Positions 17,961 through 28,200 of a stretch of DNA of 44,416 nucleotides are shown here, in pieces. Numbering within the stretch: position 1 is the stretch's first letter; the number at the start of each line of letters is the position of its first letter. Origin of the DNA: an uncultured Methylococcaceae bacterium (GTDB lineage Bacteria; Pseudomonadota; Gammaproteobacteria; Methylococcales; Methylococcaceae); NCBI GenBank assembly GCA_903859815.1, contig CAIOOA010000094.1:1-44416 (forward strand), given 5' to 3'. The translations under genes were made by a program, and so were the position numbers. The notes beneath the pieces are model-generated. The model made no database searches, was not told the origin of the DNA, and saw only the letters and a program-made list of their open reading frames with translations.

Positions 17961-19331
17961 TTACTTCTGTCCCCAGCGCTTATGCCAGTAATAATAAGGT
18001 ATCCCCGCAGCCAGTATCGCCAAACCGATCAGAGCATGTTTTTGTTCTACGGGATTGAGCAATAAAGTCACAATAAAGCCAATCGTGACCAAGATAAACA
18101 GCGCCGGCGTGACTGGATAGCCGCCGCAGCGATAAGGGCGGGGATGGTCTGGGCGGGTATGACGCAAGCGGTAGACTGCTGCGACCGTGAGTCCGTAAAA
18201 CACGAAGCTATCAAACACGACAAACGCGGTAATGTCATGAAACTTTTGCAAATACAATATGATGAAGACGGCCCAAATGGCTTGGGTCCATATGGCTATC
18301 GTCGGTGTTCCGTATTTTGGATGCACCCAATCTAGCGCCTTCGGTACAAGCTTGTCTTCGGCCATGGCATAAAATGCCCTAGTCGAAGACAGCAAGTTCG
18401 GATTGGCCGCGCCCAAGATGGAAATCGCCACGAGCAGGGTCAGATAATTGGCAACCTGTGGTGAGAATATTCGGGCAACCGTCAGATAAGGGACTTGTTG
18501 GTTGGAACCTGCCGGCAATCCGCGCATTTCCTGGAAAGGCACGGCTTGCAAATAAATGGCATTGATGGCGAGGTAGATGCCGATGACGATCAACATTCCC
18601 CCGATCAAGCCCATCGGCAAGTTTCGCTCGGGTCGCTTCAATTCAGCGGAATTGAACGGCAGTTGATACCAACCTTCATAGGCCCAGAATATGCCGATGA
18701 AAGCCGTCAACACACCAGCAAGGCTCAAATCCATGGGTGGACTGGGTTGAGACAACACGGTAGTGGTTTGCCCTTGATGGGCAACGAGCAAACCTCCAAT
18801 GACGATCAAGCCTAAGGAACCCAGTTTGGCGAAGGTTGATAGGTTTTGCACCATCGCGCCAAATGACACGCCAAAATGATTGACTAAGGCAAGCAGCAAG
18901 ATCATCGACGAAGCGATTAAGGAAGGCAATAGTGAGTGGGATTCAAGCTGCGCAGGCGTGAGATGCAGCAGTGGCAGCATATATTCGGCAAATGCGGCCG
19001 CCAAAGCCGCCATAGTGCCACTATTGATGCCCCAGAAAAACACCCATCCATATAGGAAAGCCGTTTCCTCACCCCAAGCCTCCCGCAAGAACACATATTG
19101 TCCGCCTGCCGAAGGGAACATCGCCCCTAATTCGGCATAAGCGAAAGCCCCGCATAAACACACCAATCCCAACGCAAACCATAGCCCAAAAATCCAACTG
19201 ACCGATGGCAAACTTTGAGCGATGACCAAGGGCTTTAGAAAAATCCCCGAACCAATGACTGCACCAGCGGTAATGGAGATCGCGCTGGTCAGTCCGAGAC
19301 GGCGCTGTAGGTGTCCGGGGTTTGCTTGCAT
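17961..19331 (-). CDS. APC-family amino acid permease
   Basis: The 456-residue inner-membrane protein has about 12 hydrophobic helices and the APC signature in TM1, SITAGAVIGSGIFLKP, where the unwound GSGIF segment binds the substrate amino group. TM2-3 (GLVCLCGAFAYAELGAMFPS) and TM6 (GIFWAYEGWYQLPFNSAELK) match the LAT/YfnA-like branch of amino-acid or polyamine transporters. The substrate cannot be assigned. The frame begins at a TTG (19343), but the ATG at 19331 gives the usual N-terminus and was chosen. It follows the glycosyltransferase gene by 74-86 bp on the same strand, with no clear functional tie. Confidence 0.88.
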   Translation of the reverse strand: MQANPGHLQRRLGLTSAISITAGAVIGSGIFLKPLVIAQSLPSVSWIFGLWFALGLVCLCGAFAYAELGAMFPSAGGQYVFLREAWGEETAFLYGWVFFWGINSGTMAALAAAFAEYMLPLLHLTPAQLESHSLLPSLIASSMILLLALVNHFGVSFGAMVQNLSTFAKLGSLGLIVIGGLLVAHQGQTTTVLSQPSPPMDLSLAGVLTAFIGIFWAYEGWYQLPFNSAELKRPERNLPMGLIGGMLIVIGIYLAINAIYLQAVPFQEMRGLPAGSNQQVPYLTVARIFSPQVANYLTLLVAISILGAANPNLLSSTRAFYAMAEDKLVPKALDWVHPKYGTPTIAIWTQAIWAVFIILYLQKFHDITAFVVFDSFVFYGLTVAAVYRLRHTRPDHPRPYRCGGYPVTPALFILVTIGFIVTLLLNPVEQKHALIGLAILAAGIPYYYWHKRWGQK

Positions 19332-19417
19332 GGTGTTGGTCAAATTGAGAGGAAAAAAAGAAAGACCGACTCCATGATTGAAACCGGGCCAGTTTACGTG
19401 ACAAGGAAAAAGAAAAA

Positions 19418-20524
19418 CTAATCTTCACCCACTTCTTTGAATGTCCAGTAAGAATTCAGGAAATAATTCAACAAAGTCGCAGGAATAATACCCACCAACT
19501 GATGTAATTGGGGCTGCTCATCGGGGAAAAAAATTGATAATGCTACAAAGGTTCCATAACTAACCCCTAATGCCAGAAAAGAGACAGCATTGAATTTCAG
19601 ACCTTTTATTCTTATCCTGTCTTTGGTCTTGCGAGAACGGAAAGTCCAAAAGTTGTTTAGCAAAAAGTTGGAGATAATGGATATTTCAATGGCTATCGGC
19701 GAGGCGATATATTTGTTCAAACCCGCCATCAGGAATAATGTAAAGAAACCAAGGTTGACGACCACACCCGATGCGCCGACCACGGCAAATTGGAGGAATG
19801 TCTTCAAGCTGTTAAAGCGAATCCACCAAGCATTGAGTATGAACTCGATAATATCTCTTATACCCAGTTTAGACTCGCCTTTCGTCCGGTCAATGAAATC
19901 CACAGGGATTTCTACAATCTTAGCCTTTAACACCACGGCTTGGTGGAGTAGCGCGACTTGAAACGCATAACCTTTCACGCCTAATTCGGAAAAATCAATA
20001 TTCTGCAAAATGGTTGTGCGTATTGCCCGAAAACCCGCCGTGCAATCCCGAATAGGGTAAATGCCTGCAAGATAGCGAGCCACTATATTACCAAATTTAG
20101 AGTTCATCCGCCGACGGAAACCCCATTCCATGGGTATGCTACCGCCCGGCACATAACGGCTGCCGATGACAAAATCCGCGCCTTTGTCTATCTCTGCCAT
20201 TAGCCTAGGCACGTCCTCAGGCTTGTGGGAGAAATCAGCATCCATTTCAAAAACTGCGTTTGCACCCAAGGTATGCATGGCATAGGTCATGCCACGTGAA
20301 TAGGCAACCCCTAAACCAGCCTTGTCCCCCATCAATAAATGCACATTGTTGAATCGAGTTTGTAGTGTCTTGACTACTTCAGCGGTCCCATCGGGAGATT
20401 TGTCATCAACGACGAGGATATGCATATCGTGCTTAATTTGTTGAAATGTTTCTTGCAGTTTTTCAACAAGCTGTAATATATTGCCACTCTCATTATAAGT
20501 GGGAATTATTATGACTACTTTCAA
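19418..20524 (-). CDS. Family 2 glycosyltransferase fused to a GtrA membrane domain
   Basis: Residues 1-235 form a polyprenyl-phosphate mannosyltransferase-like GT2 domain: VVIIPTYNESGNI, the nucleotide-binding DDKSPDGT, the DAD motif in EMDADFSHKPED, and RDCTAGFRAIR. Residues 240-368 form a four-helix GtrA domain (FLQFAVVGASGVVVNLGFF and LLNNFWTF). Such fusions transfer a sugar to a polyprenyl phosphate and flip it for glycan or lipid modification. The TTG start is supported by AGGAG at 20535-20531, 6 bases upstream. It begins 32 bp after the last NuoM-like gene, so it may be cotranscribed with the carbon-uptake cluster. Confidence 0.88.
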   Translation of the reverse strand: MKVVIIIPTYNESGNILQLVEKLQETFQQIKHDMHILVVDDKSPDGTAEVVKTLQTRFNNVHLLMGDKAGLGVAYSRGMTYAMHTLGANAVFEMDADFSHKPEDVPRLMAEIDKGADFVIGSRYVPGGSIPMEWGFRRRMNSKFGNIVARYLAGIYPIRDCTAGFRAIRTTILQNIDFSELGVKGYAFQVALLHQAVVLKAKIVEIPVDFIDRTKGESKLGIRDIIEFILNAWWIRFNSLKTFLQFAVVGASGVVVNLGFFTLFLMAGLNKYIASPIAIEISIISNFLLNNFWTFRSRKTKDRIRIKGLKFNAVSFLALGVSYGTFVALSIFFPDEQPQLHQLVGIIPATLLNYFLNSYWTFKEVGED

Positions 20525-20556
20525 AGTAAGCTCCTAAATAGTTTATAGATTAATTA

Positions 20557-22101
20557 TTATTGTGGGTGCGGGGATATTAAACTCATTGCCAATGTCGGCG
20601 AGTGGCCGGCTTCAAGCCGTGCGACCCAAACTTGCAAGGGCTTTAGATTGAAAGATAAAACCGATTGGGGGAAAACCCCTAAACCTAGGCTCAACAACAC
20701 CAAAGTCGCGGCTATGCCTAATTCCCTAGGCTGTAAGTCGACAGCAGATTTGACATCGTTACGCAATAATGGCCCTAGAAACCCACAGCGGAAAGCATTC
20801 ATAAAATAGGCAGCGCCTATTATCATGGCGATCAACGCGGCTATCCCAACGCCGACATGTGATTGAAATGCACCGATGACAATCAAATTTTCGGAGACGA
20901 AGCCATTGCTGCCGGGAACGCCCATGGATGCCAAGCCAAGTATGAATAACAGGCTAGTCAATACTGGCATGGTTCGTGCCAAACCCCCCAAAGCGGTGAG
21001 ATCGGTCGAGCCTACACGCTGATGGAGAAATCCAGTCAACAGAAAAACTCCACCCGCCACGATGCCAAAGTTGAACAATTGAAACACTGCGCCTTGAATG
21101 CCTTGTAGGTTAATGGCCGTAATGCCAATCAACACCAAACCGACATGACTGACGCTTGAATAAGCGAGCATCCGCCGCAGGTTGGTTTGCCTAAGGGCGA
21201 TCAATGCCCCATACAATGCGCAAAATGCCCCTAATCCGGCCAAAATTTTGGAATATTGTTGAGTGGCCTGGGGTGCAAACGGCACTGCAAAGCGAATGAT
21301 GCCATAAAGACCAAGCTTCAAACCCATCAACAAGGTCGTGACCCCAACCGGGCCTTGCATGGCCACGGTTGGCAACCATCCATGAAAAGGAAACAAGGGG
21401 GCCTTGACGGCAAATCCAAGGAAAATCAACACAAAAATCGTCGACTGCATCGTTAACGGAATAGGGGTTTCCAGCAAGGTGAAATAATCAAAACTTAAGC
21501 CTGCGGGAACATCCGTTGAGGTTTCCCTGGCATTGTTCAATGCCATCAAAATAAAGCCCAATAATAGGGGAACCCCACCAGCCAGCATGAATAATGTGTA
21601 TTTGATGGCAGCATGGCGGCGTTGCGGACCCACCCCCCACAGGCTAATCAAAAAGTAAATCGGTGGCAGAGTCAATTCCCAAAACAGAAAAAACAAGCCC
21701 AAATCCAATGCGCAAAAGACACCCATGGTGACACCTTCCAACCAGAGCAAAAGTGCTAGATAAAGGCGTGGCAGGGAATGGATGGCATTCCAAGATGCCG
21801 CCATGACGCAGACACTCATCAGCGCGGTTAGCGGCAGAAAAATCACCGAGATGCCGTCTATACCCAACAGATATTGAATGTGCAGGGTGGGTATCCATTC
21901 CATACGCTCAATGAACTGCATATCGGCCGTCGAAGATTGAAAAGCGAACATCAACACACCCGTCGCCAACAGTTCGAGCAAAGCCACAGACAATGCAAAC
22001 CGACGGGCTGAGCGTTCGTTCCCAAAGACGAATAGTGACATGCCGGCCACTAGAGGCAACAAGACCAGTAGGCTAAGAATGGGGAAATGATTGATCGCCA
22101 T
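20557..22101 (-). CDS. NuoM-like proton channel subunit with intact key residues
   Basis: The 514-residue membrane protein belongs to the Mrp-antiporter/complex I ND4 family (PF00361). All residues expected for proton transfer are present: E142 in LFWELTLPP (TM5), K233 in AVKAPLFPFHGWLP (TM7), K262 in MGLKLGLYG (TM8) and E404 in GFVSENL (TM12). About 14 hydrophobic helices are visible. No other nuo genes (A-K, N) are nearby, so it is unlikely to be part of respiratory complex I. Its place 31 bp behind another antiporter-like gene in the dabA cluster suggests a cation-translocating module of a DIC-accumulating complex. Confidence 0.88.
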   Translation of the reverse strand: MAINHFPILSLLVLLPLVAGMSLFVFGNERSARRFALSVALLELLATGVLMFAFQSSTADMQFIERMEWIPTLHIQYLLGIDGISVIFLPLTALMSVCVMAASWNAIHSLPRLYLALLLWLEGVTMGVFCALDLGLFFLFWELTLPPIYFLISLWGVGPQRRHAAIKYTLFMLAGGVPLLLGFILMALNNARETSTDVPAGLSFDYFTLLETPIPLTMQSTIFVLIFLGFAVKAPLFPFHGWLPTVAMQGPVGVTTLLMGLKLGLYGIIRFAVPFAPQATQQYSKILAGLGAFCALYGALIALRQTNLRRMLAYSSVSHVGLVLIGITAINLQGIQGAVFQLFNFGIVAGGVFLLTGFLHQRVGSTDLTALGGLARTMPVLTSLLFILGLASMGVPGSNGFVSENLIVIGAFQSHVGVGIAALIAMIIGAAYFMNAFRCGFLGPLLRNDVKSAVDLQPRELGIAATLVLLSLGLGVFPQSVLSFNLKPLQVWVARLEAGHSPTLAMSLISPHPQ

Positions 22102-22132
22102 GAGTTAAATTAAGTTGCTTGAGATTTTGTTG

Positions 22133-23635
22133 TTATTTGGTTCGGGAGTCAATTTTGTTGGCAAGCTTGACCAGCGAACCGTCTACAATTTCCAACCATG
22201 GTTCCGTATAAAACCCCACGACTATCTGCACTGAACATAGCGCCCCCACCAACACAATTTCCGGCAGGCTGAGCCGGATTTTTTCGGGCCGTAAGGCCGC
22301 ATCGCGCCGACTGGCCAAAAACACACGCTGGAAGGCCCACAATAAAAATGCCGCGGAAGCAACGCTACCCGAGGCCATGGCGACGGCGACGCCCCAGTTA
22401 TGCGTTTCGATGGCTCCTTCTAGCATGAGATGGGCAGCGTCAAACCCCGGGGTTCCAGGCATTGCCATGGTACTCAGTGCAGCCAACAAAAAGGTCAAGC
22501 CTAACAGGGGCAAGGTGTCAAACATGCCACCTAGCCGTGGCAACAGTGTGGTGTGGGTGCTACGATACAGCACACCGGTGACAAACAACAAAGCACTTGC
22601 CGCCACTCCGAAATCAATCCCCAATAGCAAACTACCCTGAAGACCTTCCCGATTGAGACAAAACACACCGATTACCAGCATTCCAGTCTGACTGATGGCA
22701 GAAAAAGCCAGTAACCGGCGTAAATTGATCTGCATCAGCGCCAGCAAAGCCCCATAGAACAACCCGACGATTGACAATCCTACGATAAAAGATTTCCACT
22801 GGTGGGCTGCTTCGGGGAATAACGGCAGGACAAAGCGTAATAGGGCATAAATGCCGACTTTAAGGCCAACCAAAAACACGCAAACCGTGGTTAGCGGCCC
22901 ATGTTGAGCGACAACAGGCAACCAAGCATGGAATGGAAACAAAGCCATGCGCACTGAGAGCGCATAAAAAAAAAGGATGAAACTCAAGGACTGTTGGGAT
23001 CGGGAAAGTGGGGTATTCAACAAATCCGACAAGGCGAAAGACCATGACCCGGAGTTTTCCGCATGTTGCCATCCGACAATCAGCACAGCAGCCAGCATCA
23101 AAAACAATCCACCCGCCATGTTCACCAAATAACGCATCAAGGCCAGAGACTTCCCGTACCCGGAACCCCAGCGCTGAAGTATGAACGCCGCTGGAATCAG
23201 TTCCAATGCGGATGCCACCCAAAATTCAAGCAAATCAATGCTGAGGAATAGCCCCATTAACACGGCTTGAAAGGCAAATACGCTGGCTACATAAATGCCG
23301 GCTGGGCTTTCATCGACAATTTCCCCGTAGAGGATCACCAACAAGGTCAACAAGGCGGTCAAGGCAACAAATAGGATGCTGATCCCATCCACCCCGACAT
23401 GATAGGATAGGAAAGGGGTGACCGGGATTCGTTCGATGAACTGAAGCTCTGGCGAAGTGGTGTCAAAAATCACGAACAAGCCGACGGACAAGCCTAATTC
23501 GGTAGTGGCTGCGATGACACCCAGCAAAAAAGCCTGTTCTGCGGAGCGCACCGTCCAAGCCAAAGACATGGCGAGCAGGGGTAACACAATCAGTGCGCTC
23601 AAGATATGCTGAGACCAGATGTGTTCTGCCATCAT
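22133..23635 (-). CDS. Degenerate NuoM-like membrane subunit
   Basis: This 500-residue PF00361-family protein aligns over its length with the 514-residue neighbour, but three channel residues are changed. The TM5 Glu is A143 (LLEFWVASALELIP, with Glu at 137 and 145 instead). The TM7 Lys is R229 (SVRMALFPFHAWLP). The TM12 Glu is A401 (GFDAAHLML). Lys259 of TM8 is kept. The helices and the GVDGISI motif are intact, so the gene is not simply decaying. A structural or non-pumping subunit is a reasonable inference. It follows the ND5-like gene by 10 bp; ATG 23632 is an alternative start. Confidence 0.8.
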   Translation of the reverse strand: MMAEHIWSQHILSALIVLPLLAMSLAWTVRSAEQAFLLGVIAATTELGLSVGLFVIFDTTSPELQFIERIPVTPFLSYHVGVDGISILFVALTALLTLLVILYGEIVDESPAGIYVASVFAFQAVLMGLFLSIDLLEFWVASALELIPAAFILQRWGSGYGKSLALMRYLVNMAGGLFLMLAAVLIVGWQHAENSGSWSFALSDLLNTPLSRSQQSLSFILFFYALSVRMALFPFHAWLPVVAQHGPLTTVCVFLVGLKVGIYALLRFVLPLFPEAAHQWKSFIVGLSIVGLFYGALLALMQINLRRLLAFSAISQTGMLVIGVFCLNREGLQGSLLLGIDFGVAASALLFVTGVLYRSTHTTLLPRLGGMFDTLPLLGLTFLLAALSTMAMPGTPGFDAAHLMLEGAIETHNWGVAVAMASGSVASAAFLLWAFQRVFLASRRDAALRPEKIRLSLPEIVLVGALCSVQIVVGFYTEPWLEIVDGSLVKLANKIDSRTK

Positions 23636-23645
23636 CGCCTTGAAC

Positions 23646-25211
23646 TCAGAAAACAGCCAACAAAGTGGCGAGGATGAACACGATCAAATAACGTGGTTGA
23701 TTCAGCATCCTTTCAAATTCGTTCAAGCGGGTTCCCAATCTCCTACCCCACAATAGCATATTCGGACCCAAGCCTTGCAAAACCAATTTTTCCTCAAACC
23801 AATATGAAGCATTGGCACTAGTCCGCATGAGCAAACCGAATAAACCGCTCACTCGGAGCACTTCGGGATCGACAATTCCACTGCCCTCCCCGCCCTTGAA
23901 ACCGACAGTGGATTGGATTGAAAGGTTCGCCATCGGCGCCGGCAGGCCAAAGACAGGGTCGATGACCTGATGATCAAAGGCATTCAAATCGGCCCCCAAC
24001 TGCTGCACTGGCTTCACCACCAACTGGTCACCGATGTTTTCTAACCAAAGGCGTTGCAATGCAGCCAAGTATAGTAAGCGATGCTTGCCTAGCCATGGGG
24101 TGGCAGGCCGCTGCGAAATGCCGATGACGCCATGCATCAGTGAGGGCGAAGCGAGGAACTGGTAACCACGGAACAGGGCATGGGCGCAAAGATGAAACAG
24201 TGCCAAACGCCAAAACCCTAAACCTGCGGCAAGAAACATCAGGCCAAGTTGTCCTGTCGTCGAAAAAATCAGGGAGCTTTTTACGTCTGATTGCACCAAC
24301 CCACAAAAATAACCATAAAAGGCAGTCAATAAGCCTATGACCGCCATTAATCCCATCACGAACGGAGCCTGTTCAAACAAACCTTGCAGTCGCAGCACGA
24401 GATAAACCCCGGCATGAACCATGACCACACCATAGAAAATAGCACTGGAGGGAGTTGGCCCTTCCATTGCCCTTGCCAGCCAAGGCGCCAACGGGACAAG
24501 GGCTGATTTGGCAATGGCAGCCATCAGGAAACAGCATGCCAACACCCCCGCTTGCCATTCCTCCAAATGTGAATCCAATCCGGTAATGCTAGACCATGAA
24601 AGATCACCCACCCACAAGAACGAAAACACAATGCCTAGGATAAAACCAGCATCACCGATGCGATTGGTGATTAGGGCACGGGTTGCGTTGAGTGCCGCAG
24701 TCGAGCGATCAAACTGATAGGCGATCAACAGGAAAGAGCATACCCCCGCCAATTCCCATCCGACAAAACATAATGCGGCATTGCCAGCCGTGGCCAGCAC
24801 CAGCATGGCCGCCGAGAACAAGCAAAGCACTAAAAAAAATCGATGGAATCCGCCTTCCCTATGCATATAGTTGATGGAAAAGCGCATCACCAACGCCGCA
24901 AAAAGTGCGGTCAACCCGGCGAAGGCCAAGCTCAGACCATCGAGATTAAACGCCAAATCTATGTGATAGCTGCCGCTTTTTATCCACGTGCCGAAAACAA
25001 TCCGATCTGTTAGCGGGTCTTCGGAATTGAATCGGAAAATGGTGGCGATGATTATCAGCAGTAACGACAGAGAGACCGACCAAAATCCAAGTCGGCTGGT
25101 GAATCGCTCGCTCGCTTCGCCCTTGACCACCCCTGCCAACATGCCACAGCCAATCATTACGGCTGCCAGTAATGGGGGCATAGGTGAAAGGGCTAGAATC
25201 TCAGGCAGCAT
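23646..25211 (-). CDS. dabB: Short ND5/NuoL-like subunit, DabB candidate
   Basis: The 521-residue protein is ND5-like (proton-conducting PF00361). It has INYMHREGGFHRFF, E153 in GWELAGVCS, K235 in AKSALVPLAPWLARAMEGPT and the VMVHAGVYLVLRL helix. The second-half Lys of NuoL is R348 here (HALFRGYQFL). After about residue 365 it leaves the NuoL pattern: a 120-residue polar stretch precedes a single last helix (YLIVFILATLLAVF), and the long amphipathic C-terminal helix of NuoL is absent. DabB is the known partner of DabA, and the direct overlap with dabA supports this role. The start at 25211 has AAGGAGG 9 bases upstream; the alternative ATG at 25232 has no such signal. Confidence 0.85.
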   Translation of the reverse strand: MLPEILALSPMPPLLAAVMIGCGMLAGVVKGEASERFTSRLGFWSVSLSLLLIIIATIFRFNSEDPLTDRIVFGTWIKSGSYHIDLAFNLDGLSLAFAGLTALFAALVMRFSINYMHREGGFHRFFLVLCLFSAAMLVLATAGNAALCFVGWELAGVCSFLLIAYQFDRSTAALNATRALITNRIGDAGFILGIVFSFLWVGDLSWSSITGLDSHLEEWQAGVLACCFLMAAIAKSALVPLAPWLARAMEGPTPSSAIFYGVVMVHAGVYLVLRLQGLFEQAPFVMGLMAVIGLLTAFYGYFCGLVQSDVKSSLIFSTTGQLGLMFLAAGLGFWRLALFHLCAHALFRGYQFLASPSLMHGVIGISQRPATPWLGKHRLLYLAALQRLWLENIGDQLVVKPVQQLGADLNAFDHQVIDPVFGLPAPMANLSIQSTVGFKGGEGSGIVDPEVLRVSGLFGLLMRTSANASYWFEEKLVLQGLGPNMLLWGRRLGTRLNEFERMLNQPRYLIVFILATLLAVF

Positions 25212-28200
25212 TACGGCCGCCCTCCTTGGCATCGGGCAAACGAATTAAAGCCGGAGGCCGAGGTTCGATATGACCGTCATACCAATCTCGGGAGCGTTCC
25301 ACCAACGGCAATTCATTCGTTTCAAAAGCCCATTCAACGAACCCCCGCTCCGGTTCAAAGTAGGCTATGGCTCCGGTCTCTGGATGCAGGCTACTGAGCA
25401 GCAACCAACCATTGCCTATCAATTCGCGAAGGCTGGGTTGTCGATGGTAAATAGCGTTTAGTACATCCGCGTCAGCCTCGACCACGACCTGCAAGCGCAT
25501 GGCTTCATGTATTTCTATCATCTGTTTTGGCAGACCCGTGCGCAAATCACTGCTGGCTCCCTCCATCACTCCAAATAAACCGGCAACGTTGTGGGGTACT
25601 TTTGAGCCGCAGCCGTACTTGTCATTGTTTACCGTGGAAAAATAATATTCCAAATTAATGCCAGCACCCACCGGTCCAACCGCCAATAATATGCCTTCAA
25701 GAATTTGTCCATCTGGGTCTTGGGATGCATCATAAGAAATCAAAAATATTCGACGGTCAAAAAACACGCCACGGGTGACCGCCCGCCGACCAATTAGAGC
25801 CGCAGCGTTGGTGGCATGGCCCAATTCTGGCCGGGCCTGGCTAAAATCGACCGAGCGGCCCACCACATGATTCAATGCTTTGATTAGGCTGGGCTTGCGC
25901 GGTGCTAATGCGAAGCGACGGCAGCGTTCATGGGCGGAAAGCTGAAGCGCCCGCCCCAAGTCAGTACGCAAAGATGCCAAAGCATCCAAAAAATGCTGGG
26001 GAATGCCATCCAAATCGTACCAAGTGAAAGTCTCGTCACAGGTGTTGTGTTCGGTGCCAAGGAACCAGGTATCCTTGGGGATTTGTATGTTCCGCTCAAG
26101 CAAACCGTCGCGCACTTCGGCGTTATTCGCCATGGCTGCGAAAACACGGGCATTGGGACCACCATGGCGGCCCGAACAAGCCCCGCAATCATACGCGGCA
26201 AGATGAGGGTTGTTTTGACTCGTGGAACCATGCCCACTCAGCACCACCAGCGGGGCAAAATTGGAGGTCAAACCGACATTACGCAAGAATGCCGCAACCC
26301 GGTCCGCTTGCTCGGCAATTGTTAGACCTAAACGAGGTTTGTCAGGCGTTGCCGTCGTACCGTCTTCGACTGCTGTGAGTTGAAGTCGGGTCGGAACAAG
26401 CGGGACAAATATTTGTTTGGCATGGCTTTTAAGTGCTTCAAAATGACGCGGGAAAAACAGTTTGCCTGCTAAAACGGCCAATGCCCCTGGTGCCAGCAAA
26501 TAAATTAGCGCACTCGACACCGTCAGGTTTCGGCGTACTTCCTGATTCACTAAGCGAGTCAATTTGTCTTTCCAAGACCTGCCCCGGTCATGCCGAGTCC
26601 GCAAAGCGTCCTGTCCCGTCTGGGGTTGCTCCCGAACATCATGAGAAGGTGTCACCACCACCGGACACAAAGGTGTCGGCTGGCTGTCATCCAAGCCATA
26701 CCAATTTATCGGCACGCCAAAGAAACCAGCCGCCCCCAAAGTCTCAATGTCAGGATTGAGTTCCTCAAGATGGCGTCGAATGCTTTCCTCACGGTCATCC
26801 ATGCAAAAAATCACCTGCGCTTGAGGCCGGGTATGGCGTACCAACCAACGGCCCCTCCCGTGATTCTGGGAGAGGGCTGCAAACAACTCATGCCGGTAGT
26901 GATTCTCGTAGGCAATCAACCATAGTTGCCCTTTCTCGCTAGGTTTCAGATCATCCACCCAACCCAAAAGCCTCTCGGCCTCTGCCAGCGGCAAACCTCG
27001 CAAGGAATCTGCGTCTAGCCCTAAATGTTGACAGATGCGAAATAATCGCCAAACACTTCGATAAACCGTATGAATTTCAGACTGTTCTGCCGATTGGCTA
27101 TGCTTCCATGTCCAGATCATATCCGCCAATGCCTGCCACTTTTCACGGTGGGATCGCTCGGTCCAAGACAATCCGATCAATTTTTGGACAGCATTGGCTA
27201 GCCACTCGGGCAACTCGTTGGCGAACAACATTCGCCTTGCCAAAAACTCCGACGGATGACGTTGGAAATAATCATTGATCGCGTCCAGCCTACCTACATG
27301 GCCCCACGTTTCCCGGCAAATGCGTTCAATCCAGACACTATCCAAAAACAGCCGAATAGCAAGGTAATCCATCAGTGAAACAGGACCCTCTCGGTTGGCC
27401 GCATAACTGCGATGTTGGACTCGCCAATTGATAATGCCCGACCATCCCGGCAACTCCAAGGCTATTCTTTCAAGATAAGATTCCCAACACGATTCCGGAA
27501 TGTCCAAACCTCGCATTAACGCAATCACCGCGTCGACAGATTCTTCGGGCAACTCAGACAATTCAGCGCGCCAACCGGTCAGTTCTGTCAATGACAACGA
27601 GACATCGGCTGATGCTGCACGTTTCCAAGCGGCATAGAGTCCCAGGCTTCTATCCGGCGAATGCAAGGCAGCCAAACCTTCGTCCAAATGGGATGCACAG
27701 AATCGAATCAACACCGGACGCACTTGTTCTAGCAAATCCACCCCCGTCAATTGCAGCAACAGGGTGCGCAAACTAAGGTCCGTCCCAACAGATTCCAGCA
27801 TGGCCGCGAGAGTTGCCTTGGATTCGGCACACATCAACTGATGAACCCCTGGATTAATGGCGCATACTGTGCCATCGTGGGTTCTGGCATCGAATTCCGC
27901 CAACATCTCCGCTACCTTTTCTAGCGGGATTGTGGTCAACTCCTCAGGATGCAATTGGTAATTTTCCAAACCGAAGACATCCAAACAAGCATTCCAGAGT
28001 CCTCTCACGGCTTGCCATTCGGTAATGCCACCTCGCAACAATTCAGACTTTACCGGCGCAGGCACATCGGCTTGGAATCGATGCAACACGTCCATCTCTT
28101 CCATCTGCCAGTTAAACTGATTGGGTGTGATTGAATGGATGCCAAACAGCAATGCGATTCGGTAAACTTCCAGACAATCAATAGCCCTTTCACCAATGCT

